A stretch of 64,000 nt of DNA. It comes from Nocardia sputorum. Its GTDB lineage: Bacteria; Actinomycetota; Actinomycetes; Mycobacteriales; Mycobacteriaceae. The notes beneath the pieces were generated by a model. That model was given only the letters and a program-made list of their open reading frames with translations, made no database searches and had not been told where the DNA came from. Made by a program: the position numbers and the translations under genes. Below are positions 37,774-46,379 of this stretch, in pieces (position 1 is the first letter of the stretch; each line of letters starts with the position of its first letter). Location: positions 4,960,001-5,024,000 of the forward strand of contig NZ_AP026978.1 of the NCBI RefSeq assembly GCF_027924405.1, read 5' to 3'.

Positions 37774-37898
37774 ATCGACGACTCCATTCCCACCGGCTCC
37801 CCCCATTCTCGGGCATCCCCATCGCTGGGGACTGAGACTCCGAGGAATGGCCCGGACGCCGGCGAAGCCGTGCCAGTCCGGTTTCGCCGAGTTCGCGA

Positions 37899-38246
37899 TC
37901 AGTGATCTCGAGCGAACTCGGTCTTCTCCATGAGGTTGTAATCCGCCTCGGTAGGCAGCTCCAACGAGTCGGCGAAATGGGGCAATCCGCCTTTGTACAG
38001 CAACTCGGCGCGGCGGCCTACGCGGGACTTCTGGCGGGCCAGCCGAGCGACGCGCAGAATCTCCTCGGCGAGCCAGCTGTCGGGATGGTCGAGCACTTCG
38101 TCAGCGAGGTGCAGACCGACGATCATGCCGCTGCGGTCGCAGGCCACACCGACGGAATAGTCCGGGTTGAACACCTCGTAGATCAGATTGCGCCAGTCGG
38201 GCGCGGCTTCCGCTCCCGCGGCGCCCGGCATATCGAGATCGGTCAC
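37899..38246 (-). CDS. EspH-like ESX secretion-associated protein (DUF2694 type)
   Basis: A 115-residue protein. The core YSVGVACDRSGMIVGLHL, DHPDSWLAEEILRVARLARQKSR parallels the mycobacterial ESX-1 protein EspH (SVSVSTLMDGRIQHVEL ... LADEIFVIADLARQKAR), including the AxEI...A-LARQK pattern. EspH acts in the cytosol or membrane of ESX-1 secretion of effectors. GTG 38246 is supported by AGGAG eight bases upstream. Second annotated gene of an operon that begins with a YbaB protein. Confidence 0.7.
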   Translation of the reverse strand: MTDLDMPGAAGAEAAPDWRNLIYEVFNPDYSVGVACDRSGMIVGLHLADEVLDHPDSWLAEEILRVARLARQKSRVGRRAELLYKGGLPHFADSLELPTEADYNLMEKTEFARDH

Positions 38247-38283
38247 GGCATCACTCCTGGGTATCGTCGACCGCACCGGCGAG

Positions 38284-38625
38284 TCAGGGCTGCGGCCACG
38301 GCACCTTCGGCAGGGCCGTTTCCTGGATGGCGATTTTGTGCTGCCGTAGGGCGTCGACCGTACTGTCCCGAATCGCCGCCATGATGTCGGCGGCGATCTC
38401 CTGTCCGCTCGCGGCGCCCGCGAGCGTCCCGGGCGCGATGTACAGATCGGTGAGCCTGCCCATCCCGTCCACTTCCGGGATCACCCGGGCGCTGGGCGAA
38501 GGCCGCCGGGCGCGGATACGGTCGATCCGTTCCAGCATGTCGTCAATGGTGTTCACCACATTCCGACCGGATTGCACCGCCGACACCGTTTCCGGATGCA
38601 TATCACGGGGCCAGATGTCCGCCAC
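38284..38625 (-). CDS. YbaB/EbfC family protein opening the second ESX-like operon
   Basis: A 113-residue protein with the YbaB/EbfC layout: N-terminal coiled helix (VSAVQSGRNVVNTIDDMLERIDRIRARR), beta core (ARVIPEVDGMGRLTDLYIAPG) and helix (GQEIAADIMAAIRDSTVDALRQH). GTG 38625 has AGGAGGG upstream. Its position at the head of an operon with an EspH-like gene parallels the first ESX-like module, where another YbaB protein comes first. Confidence 0.75.
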   Translation of the reverse strand: MADIWPRDMHPETVSAVQSGRNVVNTIDDMLERIDRIRARRPSPSARVIPEVDGMGRLTDLYIAPGTLAGAASGQEIAADIMAAIRDSTVDALRQHKIAIQETALPKVPWPQP

Positions 38626-38627
38626 GA

Positions 38628-38759
38628 TCAGCCCTCCTCGGACAGGTGACGAACCATCTCCGCGGCAACAAGGCACGGGCCCCACACCGCTCGAACAAGC
38701 ACGTCCGGCAGCGAAGCTGTCGGACGCGAACTCGGAACGGCACTCAGCTCTCTACGCAT
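38628..38759 (-). CDS. Possible small upstream ORF of the YbaB operon (43 residues)
   Basis: ATG 38759 is preceded by GGTGGAGGTGG, and the frame runs 43 codons (MRRELSAVPSSRPTASLPDV...) to a TGA two bases before the next start. Its tail contains the ribosome site of the YbaB gene, so coupling is plausible. Codons mix GC- and T-ending types, so coding is uncertain. Confidence 0.35.
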   Translation of the reverse strand: MRRELSAVPSSRPTASLPDVLVRAVWGPCLVAAEMVRHLSEEG

Positions 38760-38853
38760 GCCACCTCCACCCGTGAATGTTACGGGGCCATTCTTCTCGG
38801 TCCCCCACACACTTCCCACAGCCGGGAAGTCTCGAGCGTGTCCGAAAAGCAGA

Positions 38854-38903
38854 CGAGTCCACCTGCTCGCGACCGTCGAAGGGTCACAGAACAGGTGGAC
38901 TCG
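38854..38903 (-). terminator. Terminator of glnA1
   Basis: Perfect 12-bp inverted repeat CGAGTCCACCTG / CAGGTGGACTCG around a 26-base centre that itself contains GACC/GGTC, 30 bases past the glnA1 stop on the minus strand. Confidence 0.75.
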
Positions 38904-38933
38904 CTGACTACTACCGACGAAGCCGGTAACGGC

Positions 38934-40370
38934 TTACACGTCGAAGTACAGCTCGAACTCGTACGGGTGCGGCCGCAGGTTCACCGGGGCGATCTCGCCT
39001 TCGCGCTTGAGGGTGATCCAGGTCTCGATCAGGTCCTCGGTGAAGACGTTGCCTTCGGTGAGGTAGTCGTGGTCCTGCTCGAGGCGGTCGATGACCGACG
39101 CCAGGCTGGTGGGGGCCTGCGGGATGTTCTTGGCCTCCTCCGGCGGGAGCTCGTAGAGGTCCTTGTCGACCGGAGCCAGCGGCTCGATCTTCTTCTTGAT
39201 GCCGTCCAGGCCGGCCATCATCATGGCGGCGAAGGCCAGGTACGGGTTGCCCGAGGAGTCCGGCGCGCGGAACTCGAGGCGCTTGGCCTTCGGGTTGTTG
39301 CCGGTGACCGGGATGCGGACCGCGGCGGAGCGGTTGCGCTGCGAGTACACCAGGTTGATGGGGGCCTCGTAGCCGGGGACCAGGCGGTGGTAGGAGTTCA
39401 CCGTCGGGTTGGTGAACGCCAGCAGCGACGGCGCGTGGTGCAGGATGCCGCCGATGTAGTGGCGCGCCAGGTCGGACAGGCCGCCGTAGCCGGCCTCGTC
39501 GTGGAACAGCGGCTTGCCGTCCTTCCACAGCGACTGGTGCACGTGCATGCCCGAGCCGTTGTCGCCGAACAGCGGCTTCGGCATGAAGGTGACGGTCTTG
39601 CCTTCCTGCCACGCGGTGTTCTTGACGATGTACTTGAACAGCTGCAGGTCATCGGCCGCGGCGAGCAGGGTGTTGAACTTGTAGTTGATCTCGGCCTGAC
39701 CGGCGGTGCCGACCTCGTGGTGGCCGCGCTCCAGCTCGAAGCCGGAGTTCTGCAGGTTGGTCGAGATCTTGTCGCGCAGGTCGACGTAGTGGTCGTAGGG
39801 CGCGACGGGGAAGTAGCCGCCCTTGTTGCGGACCTTGTAGCCGCGGTTGCGGGTGCCGTCCGGGTTGAACTCCGCACCGGTGTTCCACGAACCGGAGACC
39901 GACTCGATCTCGTAGAACGCGCCGTTCATGGCCGAGTCGTAGCGGATCGAGTCGAAGATGTAGAACTCCGCCTCGGGGCCGAAGTACGCGGTGTCGGCGA
40001 TGCCGGTGGAGCGCAGGTACTCCTCCGCCTTGCGCGCGACGTTACGCGGGTCGCGGCTGTAGGCCTCCCGGGTGAACGGGTCGTGCACGAAGAAGTTCAG
40101 GTTCAGCGTCTTGGCGGCGCGGAACGGGTCGACGCGCGCGGTGGAGAAGTCGGGCAGCAGCAGCATGTCCGACTCATCGATGGACTGGAACCCACGAACG
40201 GAGGAGCCGTCGAACGCTAGCCCTTCCTCGGCGAGGTCGGTGGTGAAGGCCTTCCCGGGGATCGAGAAGTGCTGCTGCACACCGGGCAGGTCGCTGAAGC
40301 GGATGTCGACGTACTCGATGTCCTCGTCAGCGATGTATTTGATGACCTCGTCGGCCGTGCTGAACGTCAC
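38934..40370 (-). CDS. glnA1: Glutamine synthetase type I, GlnA1
   Basis: ATP-dependent synthesis of glutamine from glutamate and ammonia in a dodecamer; 478 residues, the same as mycobacterial GlnA1. Family blocks: [44 protein letters not shown], the ATP-site [28 protein letters not shown] and [14 protein letters not shown]. The adenylylation tyrosine is Y406 in LYELPPEE, so the enzyme is a target of GlnE encoded in the window. GTG 40370 follows AAGGAGA. A GlnR-type site lies about 77-114 bases upstream, so transcription is likely induced under nitrogen limitation. Confidence 0.98.
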   Translation of the reverse strand: MTFSTADEVIKYIADEDIEYVDIRFSDLPGVQQHFSIPGKAFTTDLAEEGLAFDGSSVRGFQSIDESDMLLLPDFSTARVDPFRAAKTLNLNFFVHDPFTREAYSRDPRNVARKAEEYLRSTGIADTAYFGPEAEFYIFDSIRYDSAMNGAFYEIESVSGSWNTGAEFNPDGTRNRGYKVRNKGGYFPVAPYDHYVDLRDKISTNLQNSGFELERGHHEVGTAGQAEINYKFNTLLAAADDLQLFKYIVKNTAWQEGKTVTFMPKPLFGDNGSGMHVHQSLWKDGKPLFHDEAGYGGLSDLARHYIGGILHHAPSLLAFTNPTVNSYHRLVPGYEAPINLVYSQRNRSAAVRIPVTGNNPKAKRLEFRAPDSSGNPYLAFAAMMMAGLDGIKKKIEPLAPVDKDLYELPPEEAKNIPQAPTSLASVIDRLEQDHDYLTEGNVFTEDLIETWITLKREGEIAPVNLRPHPYEFELYFDV

Positions 40371-40446
40371 TTGTTCTCCTTACGGATCGGTTCCCAGCCA
40401 GTGTCGCTTGCATGGGTTCGTCGCGACCAGACGCTATGGATGCCGT

Positions 40447-40484
40447 GTTTCCCTGCAGTCAAGGATGTGTTTCGCCGGTGTTAC
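40447..40484 (-). promoter_or_regulatory. GlnR-type binding site upstream of glnA1
   Basis: Read on the minus strand: GTAAC-n6-GAAAC-n6-TTGAC-n6-GAAAC. This is the four-element a-b-a-b pattern of actinobacterial GlnR boxes (GTnAC/GAAAC alternating at 11-base steps); three of four elements match fully and the third has one change. Placed 77-114 bases before the glnA1 start. Function inferred from the known consensus. Confidence 0.75.
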
Positions 40485-40622
40485 ACGTGCGTCAGGCAGC
40501 GTGGTGCTGACCACCCGGACTCGAAATGCATGGTAGTCCTGCCCCCGCCACGGCGCTCGCCGACGCTGAACTGGCGCTTATGCGGTCCCGGCCGCCGGTT
40601 CGGCCGCGCCTATCCTGGGTGC

Positions 40623-41078
40623 ATGGCACGCATCACCGGCTCCTGGCTCTCCGGACCCCCGGCCGACTCCGGCGGCCCGGCAACCTCCGAGTTCCCCGGT
40701 GCACAACTCGGCCTGCCGAAGACCGGAGCGGGCTCACTGGCCGGCATGGGCCGCCGCATCGCCGCCCTGTTCGTCGACTGGCTGATCGCGCTGGGCATCG
40801 CGGCGCTGATCACCCGAAGCGGGTCGGCGTCGAGCCTGACACTGCTGATCTGGTTCGTCATCGGCGTGGGCGCGGTCACACTGTTCGGCTTCACCCCGGG
40901 TCAGTACTTCCTGCGTCTGCGGACGGTGCGCATCGACGCCCCGGCGCCGGTCGGCTTCGTCCGCGCGCTGGCCAGACAGGTGCTACTGCTGTTCGTGGTG
41001 CCCGCGCTGTTCACCGACGCCGACGGCCGCGGAATGCACGACCGTGCGACCGGTACCGCGCTGGTGCGTTCACGCTGA
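40623..41078 (+). CDS. RDD family membrane protein
   Basis: A 151-residue integral membrane protein with the RDD signature GMGRRIAALFVDWLIALGI (Arg, Asp) followed by hydrophobic helices (LLIWFVIGVGAVTLFGF; VLLLFVVPALF) and the GQYFLRLRTVRID loop; the tail DRATGTALV is typical. The gene next to glnA1 is also RDD (Rv2219A) in mycobacteria. No ribosome site before ATG 40623, so a leaderless transcript is possible. Function unknown; some RDD proteins affect ion balance. Confidence 0.88.
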   Translation: MARITGSWLSGPPADSGGPATSEFPGAQLGLPKTGAGSLAGMGRRIAALFVDWLIALGIAALITRSGSASSLTLLIWFVIGVGAVTLFGFTPGQYFLRLRTVRIDAPAPVGFVRALARQVLLLFVVPALFTDADGRGMHDRATGTALVRSR

Positions 41079-41122
41079 GCCGCCTGCCATCGGCCACCGT
41101 GTCACCGCGTTAGGCTGCGCCG

Positions 41123-41515
41123 GTGTCGTCGCGTCCGGTGATGCTCGTCATCCGTTTCCTGCTCGAGCTCGTCGCGGTGGCTTCGTTCGGCGTCTTCGGC
41201 TGGCGGGCGTTCGGAGAGCCGTGGAATTTTCTCCTGATGGTGGCGCTGCCCGTCGTCGCGGCAGTCGCCTGGGGAACCTTCGCGGTGCCCGGCGACCCGA
41301 GCCGTGCCGGGCAGGCGAGGGTCGCCGTGTCCGGCTCCGCGCGCTTGGCGATCGAGCTCTCGGTGCTCGGCGGCGGGGCGCTCGCGCTGCAGTCGGCGGG
41401 GCTGCCGCACTGGGGTGTGGCGCTCGCCGTGCTGGTGATCGTCTATCACGTGCTCGCCTACGACCGGGTCGTCTGGCTGCTCACCCGTGATTCGGCGACG
41501 CGGCGTCGACCGTAG
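41123..41515 (+). CDS. YrdB family protein (DUF2568)
   Basis: A 130-residue membrane protein with four hydrophobic helices. Family pattern: LLELVAVASFGVFGWRAFG, VVAAVAWGTFAVPGDPSR, RLAIELSVLGGGALAL and the C-terminal LAVLVIVYHVLAYDR. GTG 41123. Function unknown. Same strand as the RDD gene, 44 bases downstream. Confidence 0.85.
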   Translation: MSSRPVMLVIRFLLELVAVASFGVFGWRAFGEPWNFLLMVALPVVAAVAWGTFAVPGDPSRAGQARVAVSGSARLAIELSVLGGGALALQSAGLPHWGVALAVLVIVYHVLAYDRVVWLLTRDSATRRRP

Positions 41516-41562
41516 TCCGCCGGAGCAGTCGCAAGGCCCCTGCACGGATGGGCCCGCTCAGG

Positions 41563-42297
41563 TCAGCGGCGGCGGATGGTCCGCTGCACTCCGCGCATCT
41601 TGGCGCCGGCGGGCATCGGCCCCTTCGGGAGGGCGGGCCCGCTGCGCGCGCTGAGCGCGGAAAGCCGGCCTTCGATGAGGTCCATGCGCTTGGTGTCGAT
41701 GTTGCGAGGCAGCTTGGTGAGGTAGCGCTGCAGGTCCTTGAGCGGTATCTGGCCTTCGTCGTTGCCGATGACGACGTCGTAGATCGGGGTGTCGCCGATC
41801 AGCCGGGCCGTGCGCTTCTTCTCTTGGGCGAGCAGCGACTTGACCCGTTGCGGGGCGCCTTCGGCGACCAGCACCACGCCGGGCAGGCCGATCACCCGGT
41901 GCACCGCGTCCAGCTGCGTGGTGGCGGCGACGCCGTTGCTCACCCGCCACTTGCCCTGAAGGTTGTCCAGCACCCAGGCTGCGGCGCCCGCCTGGCCCTC
42001 GGCCTTGCGGTAGACGCTCTTCTGCACCCGCCTGCCGAAGATGATGAACGCCGCCAGCGCGCCGAGCACCACGCCCAGCGGGACCAGGAACCAGGTCAGC
42101 CCGAAGATCAGGCCGATCACGACGAAGACGGCGGTGATGCCGACCAAGGCGCCGATCATCAGCGGCAGCAGCAGCTTGTCTTCCTTGCGCTGCATCTGGA
42201 ACGCCTGCCACAGCTGCTTGCGGCGCTCTCTCGACTGCTGCTTGCGGGCCGCTTTCGCCGCGGCCTTCGCTTCCTTGGTGGGCTTACCTGCTGCCAT
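41563..42297 (-). CDS. DUF4191 family membrane protein (Rv2219-like)
   Basis: A 244-residue protein with a very basic N-terminus (KAAAKAARKQQSRERRKQLWQAF), two transmembrane helices about 45-66 and 70-90, then a cytoplasmic domain (SVYRKAEGQAGAAAWVLDNLQGKWRVSNGVAATTQLDAVHRVIGLPGVVLVAEGAP). This matches mycobacterial Rv2219, which lies next to lipA; here it lies beyond glnA1, on the opposite strand. The phylum-wide conservation suggests a housekeeping role, still unknown. Confidence 0.92.
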   Translation of the reverse strand: MAAGKPTKEAKAAAKAARKQQSRERRKQLWQAFQMQRKEDKLLLPLMIGALVGITAVFVVIGLIFGLTWFLVPLGVVLGALAAFIIFGRRVQKSVYRKAEGQAGAAAWVLDNLQGKWRVSNGVAATTQLDAVHRVIGLPGVVLVAEGAPQRVKSLLAQEKKRTARLIGDTPIYDVVIGNDEGQIPLKDLQRYLTKLPRNIDTKRMDLIEGRLSALSARSGPALPKGPMPAGAKMRGVQRTIRRR

Positions 42298-42355
42298 GTC
42301 TCTCAGAATAGTGCCCAGGTAGTCGCGGCTCGCCGCCGGACAGCGGCCCGACGGG

Positions 42356-42799
42356 CTACCCCCGGCGCGCGATCGGACCGAGCACGGTGAGATCCAGGTC
42401 GCCGGACGCCTCGGTCCAGCCCATCGCCCGCAACTCGACCGGGGCCGCGACCCCGAGAGCGTCCCGCAAGCCGACGGCCACCGAGCGAGCGAACTCGAGC
42501 AGGCTGTTCGGCGCGATCGGCCAGAAGAGGGTCCTGGTCCAGTTGTCCACGTCGCGCCGCACGACGGGCTCGTGCCAGCCCAGTGCGCGCAACGCCTGCG
42601 CGGCGGTCTCCGGGATGGGGTCGGTCAGGTAATGATTCCCGGCCAGTTCGGCGGACAATTTGATGTCGTATTGGACAAATTGGACATAGCGATTTCCCGG
42701 GGCGGCGATGATCAGGGTCGCCCGGGAGGGCAGCTCCGCGAGACAGTGCGCCAGTGCTTGCACGAACCGTTCCCAGTCCGCGGTTTCCGGCTCGCTCAT
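42356..42799 (-). CDS. TY-Chap domain protein
   Basis: A 147-residue soluble protein: DWERFVQALAHCLAELPSRATLIIAAPGNRYVQFVQYDIKL, AELAGNHYLTDP, QALRALGWHEP, DNWTRTLFWP. This order is that of the TY-Chap (type III chaperone-like) domain proteins widespread in Nocardia. They are thought to assist other proteins, but no function is established. ATG 42799 is chosen; the upstream part of the frame is Arg/Pro-rich. Confidence 0.75.
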   Translation of the reverse strand: MSEPETADWERFVQALAHCLAELPSRATLIIAAPGNRYVQFVQYDIKLSAELAGNHYLTDPIPETAAQALRALGWHEPVVRRDVDNWTRTLFWPIAPNSLLEFARSVAVGLRDALGVAAPVELRAMGWTEASGDLDLTVLGPIARRG

Positions 42800-43497
42800 T
42801 CTTCCCCCGGGTATTCGCACTGGCCTGATCATACGCCGCGCCGCCGGGAACACCAGACGAAATTTGTTGCCTCGCCTACTGGTTCGCTCCGGTTCGCCGC
42901 CGTCGGCCGTTCCCCCTCGAAACTACGCCTGCCTGCGGCATCTCCATCGTGGGCCCGGCGTTCGACCGGATACCGCCGCGTCCGTTCACGATCGCGGACA
43001 GCGTCCGGGACCCGCGGGCGCGTCTTACCCACGACAGTCCGGAGAAGCCGCCGTAGAACCAGTGCGGAATGCACTGTGGAGATCGCAAGCGTTTCCCGTG
43101 GACGCCATTCCTTCACCTGCGGAAAACGCCGGCTCGGAAACGAAAAGGCAATTGCTGCCGCGCTTTCGCCACGTGGTCCTCGCACAGTCGTCTGTCCGGC
43201 CGACGTTGCGCGGAAGTACGGGATTCGCCCGGATCACCGGGTCCCGCTGCTCCGGGCACGTGCTGCGTGGGGTCTGCGGCGGGTGCGCGGTCGGTCGTTT
43301 CCGAGCTGCCGGTTCGGGCCGATATCTATCCGGCGATCGACTCGGCGACACAGCCGCAACCGTATCGAGCATGCCCGGCGCGGTCGCGACCGCGCCGGGA
43401 GCCGGGAGCCGGGAGCCGGGAGCCGGGAACGCATCCTTCAGACGAGCGCACCGCGCTGTTCAGCTCGCGGCCACCGGGCGGTGTTAGCTTCCCCGAC
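42800..43497. other. Long intergenic region with a tandem heptamer
   Basis: About 700 bases without a credible gene; all frames are Arg/Ser/Pro-rich shadow sequence. It contains five tandem copies of GCCGGGA (43394-43428). Promoters for the flanking divergent genes should lie here. Confidence 0.5.
43394..43428. repeat. Tandem heptamer repeat, (GCCGGGA)x5
   Basis: Five perfect head-to-tail copies of the 7-mer GCCGGGA, 70 bases upstream of the deacetylase-like gene. Such short tandem arrays can vary in copy number between strains. Confidence 0.9.
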
Positions 43498-44238
43498 GTG
43501 TGTGCGCGGTTGGTGGTGAGCGTCCATGACGTCGCACCGGCAAGTGCGGCGGAAACGGCGCGTTGGTGCGCCGACGCCGATCGGTTCGGCATCCCCGTCT
43601 CGCTGCTGGTGATTCCGGGGCCGTGGCGGGGCAGGCGGTTGTCCGACGAACCCGATTACGCCGCGTTCCTGCGGGAGCGCAGGCAGGCCGCTGACGACGT
43701 CCTGACGCACGGGTGGTCGCACCGGGCGGGGCCGGAGGGCGGGTGGCCGCGCCGGGCAGTAGGCCGTGCGGTAGCGCGCGGCGCGGCGGAGTTCGCCGCC
43801 TTGAACACGGGCGAGGCCACCGCCAAACTGCGTGCCGCCGCCGAGGTGATGGCCGGATCAGGTTTGCCCACGACCGGTTTCACTCCCCCCGGCTGGCTGG
43901 CCTCACCCGGCGCGAAGCAGGCGCTGCGCGCGGCGGGATTCACCTACACGACTTCGCATTTCGGCGCCGAGCACCTGGGCACCGGACGCCGGTATCGCGG
44001 ATTCGCGCTGTCGCACCGGCCGGGCGGCGGCTGGTCCGAACGGTTCGGCGCGGCGATGCTGGAGACGGTGGCGCGGCGCACGGCCGAGCGCGGCGGGTTG
44101 GTCCGGCTGGCGCTGCACCCCGACGATCTGAGCAGGCCGGGTCTGCGCGACTCCACGCTGCGCGCCATCGATGCAGTACTGCGGACCGGCGCGCATGCGA
44201 TCACCTACGGCGAGCTGGTCGGATCGGCGGTCGGCTAG
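43498..44238 (+). CDS. DUF2334 polysaccharide deacetylase-like protein
   Basis: A 246-residue protein related to carbohydrate esterase family 4 folds. It opens with LVVSVHDVAPASAAETARW, the DUF2334 form of the metal-binding start (H-D), has VLTHGWSHRAGP with the metal His pair, and TGFTPPGWLASPG and RLALHPDD near the end. It probably removes acetyl groups from a glycan or glycolipid. GTG 43498 starts the family sequence. The stop TAG overlaps the GTG of the glycosyltransferase gene by one base, so the two act on the same product. Confidence 0.85.
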   Translation: MCARLVVSVHDVAPASAAETARWCADADRFGIPVSLLVIPGPWRGRRLSDEPDYAAFLRERRQAADDVLTHGWSHRAGPEGGWPRRAVGRAVARGAAEFAALNTGEATAKLRAAAEVMAGSGLPTTGFTPPGWLASPGAKQALRAAGFTYTTSHFGAEHLGTGRRYRGFALSHRPGGGWSERFGAAMLETVARRTAERGGLVRLALHPDDLSRPGLRDSTLRAIDAVLRTGAHAITYGELVGSAVG

Positions 44239-45356
44239 TGCGGATCGTGCAGATCGCCAACTTCTACACCCCCGCCTCCGGTGGTTTGCGCACGTGTGTC
44301 GACGAGATCGGACGCGGCTATCGCGCGGCGGGTCACGACCGGGTCCTGGTGGTGCCCGGCCAGCGCGACGACGACGAGCACACCGCCTCCGGCCACCGGA
44401 TCACTGTGCGCAGCCCGAAGTTCGGCGACGCCGGGTATCACGTGCTCACCGCCCGGAGCACCCGCCCCGTGCTCGACCGGTTGGCTCCGGACGTGCTCGA
44501 GTGCAGCGACAAACTCAGCGTGCGCTGGCTGGCGCCGTGGGCGCGCGGCGCGGGTGTCCCACTGGTGCTGTTCTCGCACGAACGGATCGACGCCATCCTG
44601 CGCTCGCGGGTGCCGCGCGGCTTCCCGCTCACCGCCGCGGCCGATCTGGCCAACCGGCGACTCTGGGTGCGTGCCGAGCAGGTCGTGGTCACCTCGCGTT
44701 TCGCCACGGCCGAGTTCGACCGCGTCGGCGCGCGCAACGTGCGCCGCGTGCCGCTCGGCGTCGACCTCGCGACCTTCCGTCCGTCCGCCGGGCAGCCGTC
44801 CGGCGACCGCTGCGGCGATCCGGTGCGACTGGTCCTGGTGAGCAGGCTGTCGCGGGAGAAACGCGCCGAACGGGCCATCGAGGCGATTCGGGTGCTGGTC
44901 GGCTCCGGCCTGCGCTGTGCGCTGTCGGTCATCGGGGACGGCCCGCTGCGTGCTCGACTCGAACATCAGGCGGCCGGGCTTCCGGTCGTCTTCCACGGCC
45001 ACCTCACCGACCGGTCCGCGATGGCCGCGCTCGTCGCCGACGCCGACATCGCCGTGTTCCCCTCCCCTGCGGAGACTTTCGGCCTCGCCGTGCTGGAGGC
45101 CCTCGCCTGCGGGACCCCGGTCGTCGTTCCCACGGCGGGCGCCGCCCGCGAACTCGTCGGCGATCCCGGCTCCGGCGTCGTCTGCGACGGCACCCCGCGC
45201 GGCCTCGCCGACGGCGTCCGCGCACTGCTCACCCTGCCGGAGGCGCAGCGCCGCGCGGCCGCCCGCGCCGCCGCGGAACGCTTTCCGTGGTCGGCGACGA
45301 TCGAGAGCATGCTCGCGCTCTATGCCGATTACGAGACCCCGGCTCGCTCCGCCTGA
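44238..45356 (+). CDS. GT4 family glycosyltransferase
   Basis: A 372-residue GT-B-fold retaining glycosyltransferase. The N-terminal domain begins RIVQIANFYTPASGGLRTCVDEIGRGY (nucleotide-sugar Gly-rich loop), the second domain has RLVLVSRLSREKRAERAIEA, the VIGDGPLRARLE and the E-x7-E motif in SPAETFGLAVLEALACGTPVV. Likely adds a sugar from a nucleotide donor to a lipid or glycan, at the cytoplasmic face of the membrane. GTG 44238 overlaps the deacetylase stop. Convergent with the transporter gene six bases away. Confidence 0.9.
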   Translation: MRIVQIANFYTPASGGLRTCVDEIGRGYRAAGHDRVLVVPGQRDDDEHTASGHRITVRSPKFGDAGYHVLTARSTRPVLDRLAPDVLECSDKLSVRWLAPWARGAGVPLVLFSHERIDAILRSRVPRGFPLTAAADLANRRLWVRAEQVVVTSRFATAEFDRVGARNVRRVPLGVDLATFRPSAGQPSGDRCGDPVRLVLVSRLSREKRAERAIEAIRVLVGSGLRCALSVIGDGPLRARLEHQAAGLPVVFHGHLTDRSAMAALVADADIAVFPSPAETFGLAVLEALACGTPVVVPTAGAARELVGDPGSGVVCDGTPRGLADGVRALLTLPEAQRRAAARAAAERFPWSATIESMLALYADYETPARSA

Positions 45357-45362
45357 CCACAC

Positions 45363-46268
45363 CTAAGCGATCGCCGCCCGCGCCGGGGCCTGCTCGGAAA
45401 GATCCCGTTCGTCGTGCAGCGTCGGCGAATTCGCCAGCAACGCGACGCCCACGATCACGGCGGTGGCCGCGCAGGCCAGCACCGGCGGGCGCGGGTGGAC
45501 GGTCGCGGTGAACAACGTCAGGCCGACCAGATAGCTGAGCACCGGGTCGGTGATCGTCATCGCCGTCAGCGCCGTGGGCAGCGAGCCGCGGGCGTACGCC
45601 TCCTGGGTCAGGATGCCGCCGACGACGGTCGAGACCGGAATGCCCAGCAGCGCCCAGCTCGGCTCCGGCAGCGCGCCCGTCGCCACCACGACCAGGACCG
45701 CCGTCGTGGCGAAACAGCAGCCCGCCGCCACCGCCACCAGCGCCGAGCGCAGTTGCGTCGAGCGGGCGAGCCGGGATGTGCCGAACAGCACGACGACCAC
45801 GACGATGACACCGGCGCCCGCGGCGGGCAGCAGGTCGCCGTGCACCGCCGAATGCGCGGGAATCCCCTGCGCGACGAGCAGGATCAGCCCGGCGCACACC
45901 GCTGTGGTTCCGGCCCAGTCGCGCACCAGCAGCGCGCGCCTGCGCCGCAGCGCCGCGAACGGCAACGCGAACAGCAGTTGCACCACCAGCAACGCCTGCA
46001 CCACCGCGATGGCCCCGAAACGCAGCGCGAGCGCGTGCACGACGAACCCGGCCACGTTCGCCGCCTGCCCGGCCAGCCAGCGACGGTCGGCGATCAAACG
46101 CCGAGCGATGGCGGCGAGTACCAGGAACCGTCCCTGCCCAAATTCGGTGGCGGCCTGCCGGGCGGCGCTTTGTTGCAGCGCCGCGGACACCGCGAACAGG
46201 AACGCGGCCAGTAACGCCAAGGCGATCGTCGCCATCGAGTCGACCGACCCGAAACCGTGTTCCGGCAT
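45363..46268 (-). CDS. DMT-superfamily (EamA-like) transporter
   Basis: A 301-residue integral membrane protein with nine to ten hydrophobic helices in two similar halves (ATIALALLAAFLFAVSAALQQ; LRSALVAVAAGCCFATTAVLV). QQSAARQAA and VVQALLVVQLLF are typical for DMT family members in Mycobacterium and Nocardia. It probably exports or imports a small molecule; the substrate is unknown. ATG 46235 is the alternative start. Confidence 0.85.
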   Translation of the reverse strand: MPEHGFGSVDSMATIALALLAAFLFAVSAALQQSAARQAATEFGQGRFLVLAAIARRLIADRRWLAGQAANVAGFVVHALALRFGAIAVVQALLVVQLLFALPFAALRRRRALLVRDWAGTTAVCAGLILLVAQGIPAHSAVHGDLLPAAGAGVIVVVVVLFGTSRLARSTQLRSALVAVAAGCCFATTAVLVVVATGALPEPSWALLGIPVSTVVGGILTQEAYARGSLPTALTAMTITDPVLSYLVGLTLFTATVHPRPPVLACAATAVIVGVALLANSPTLHDERDLSEQAPARAAIA

Positions 46269-46379
46269 GGCCTCGATGCTGACCCGCCCGGATGAACACC
46301 GGATGGCGTCGGCCCGGCTGCTGGACGACTACCCCGATTCCGGGGGCTGGACGACCGTCCGGGCACACTCGATAGTCCT

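Noticed and set aside
43394..43428. CRISPR-like array
   Set aside because: The units are seven bases long and contiguous, without spacers or cas genes.
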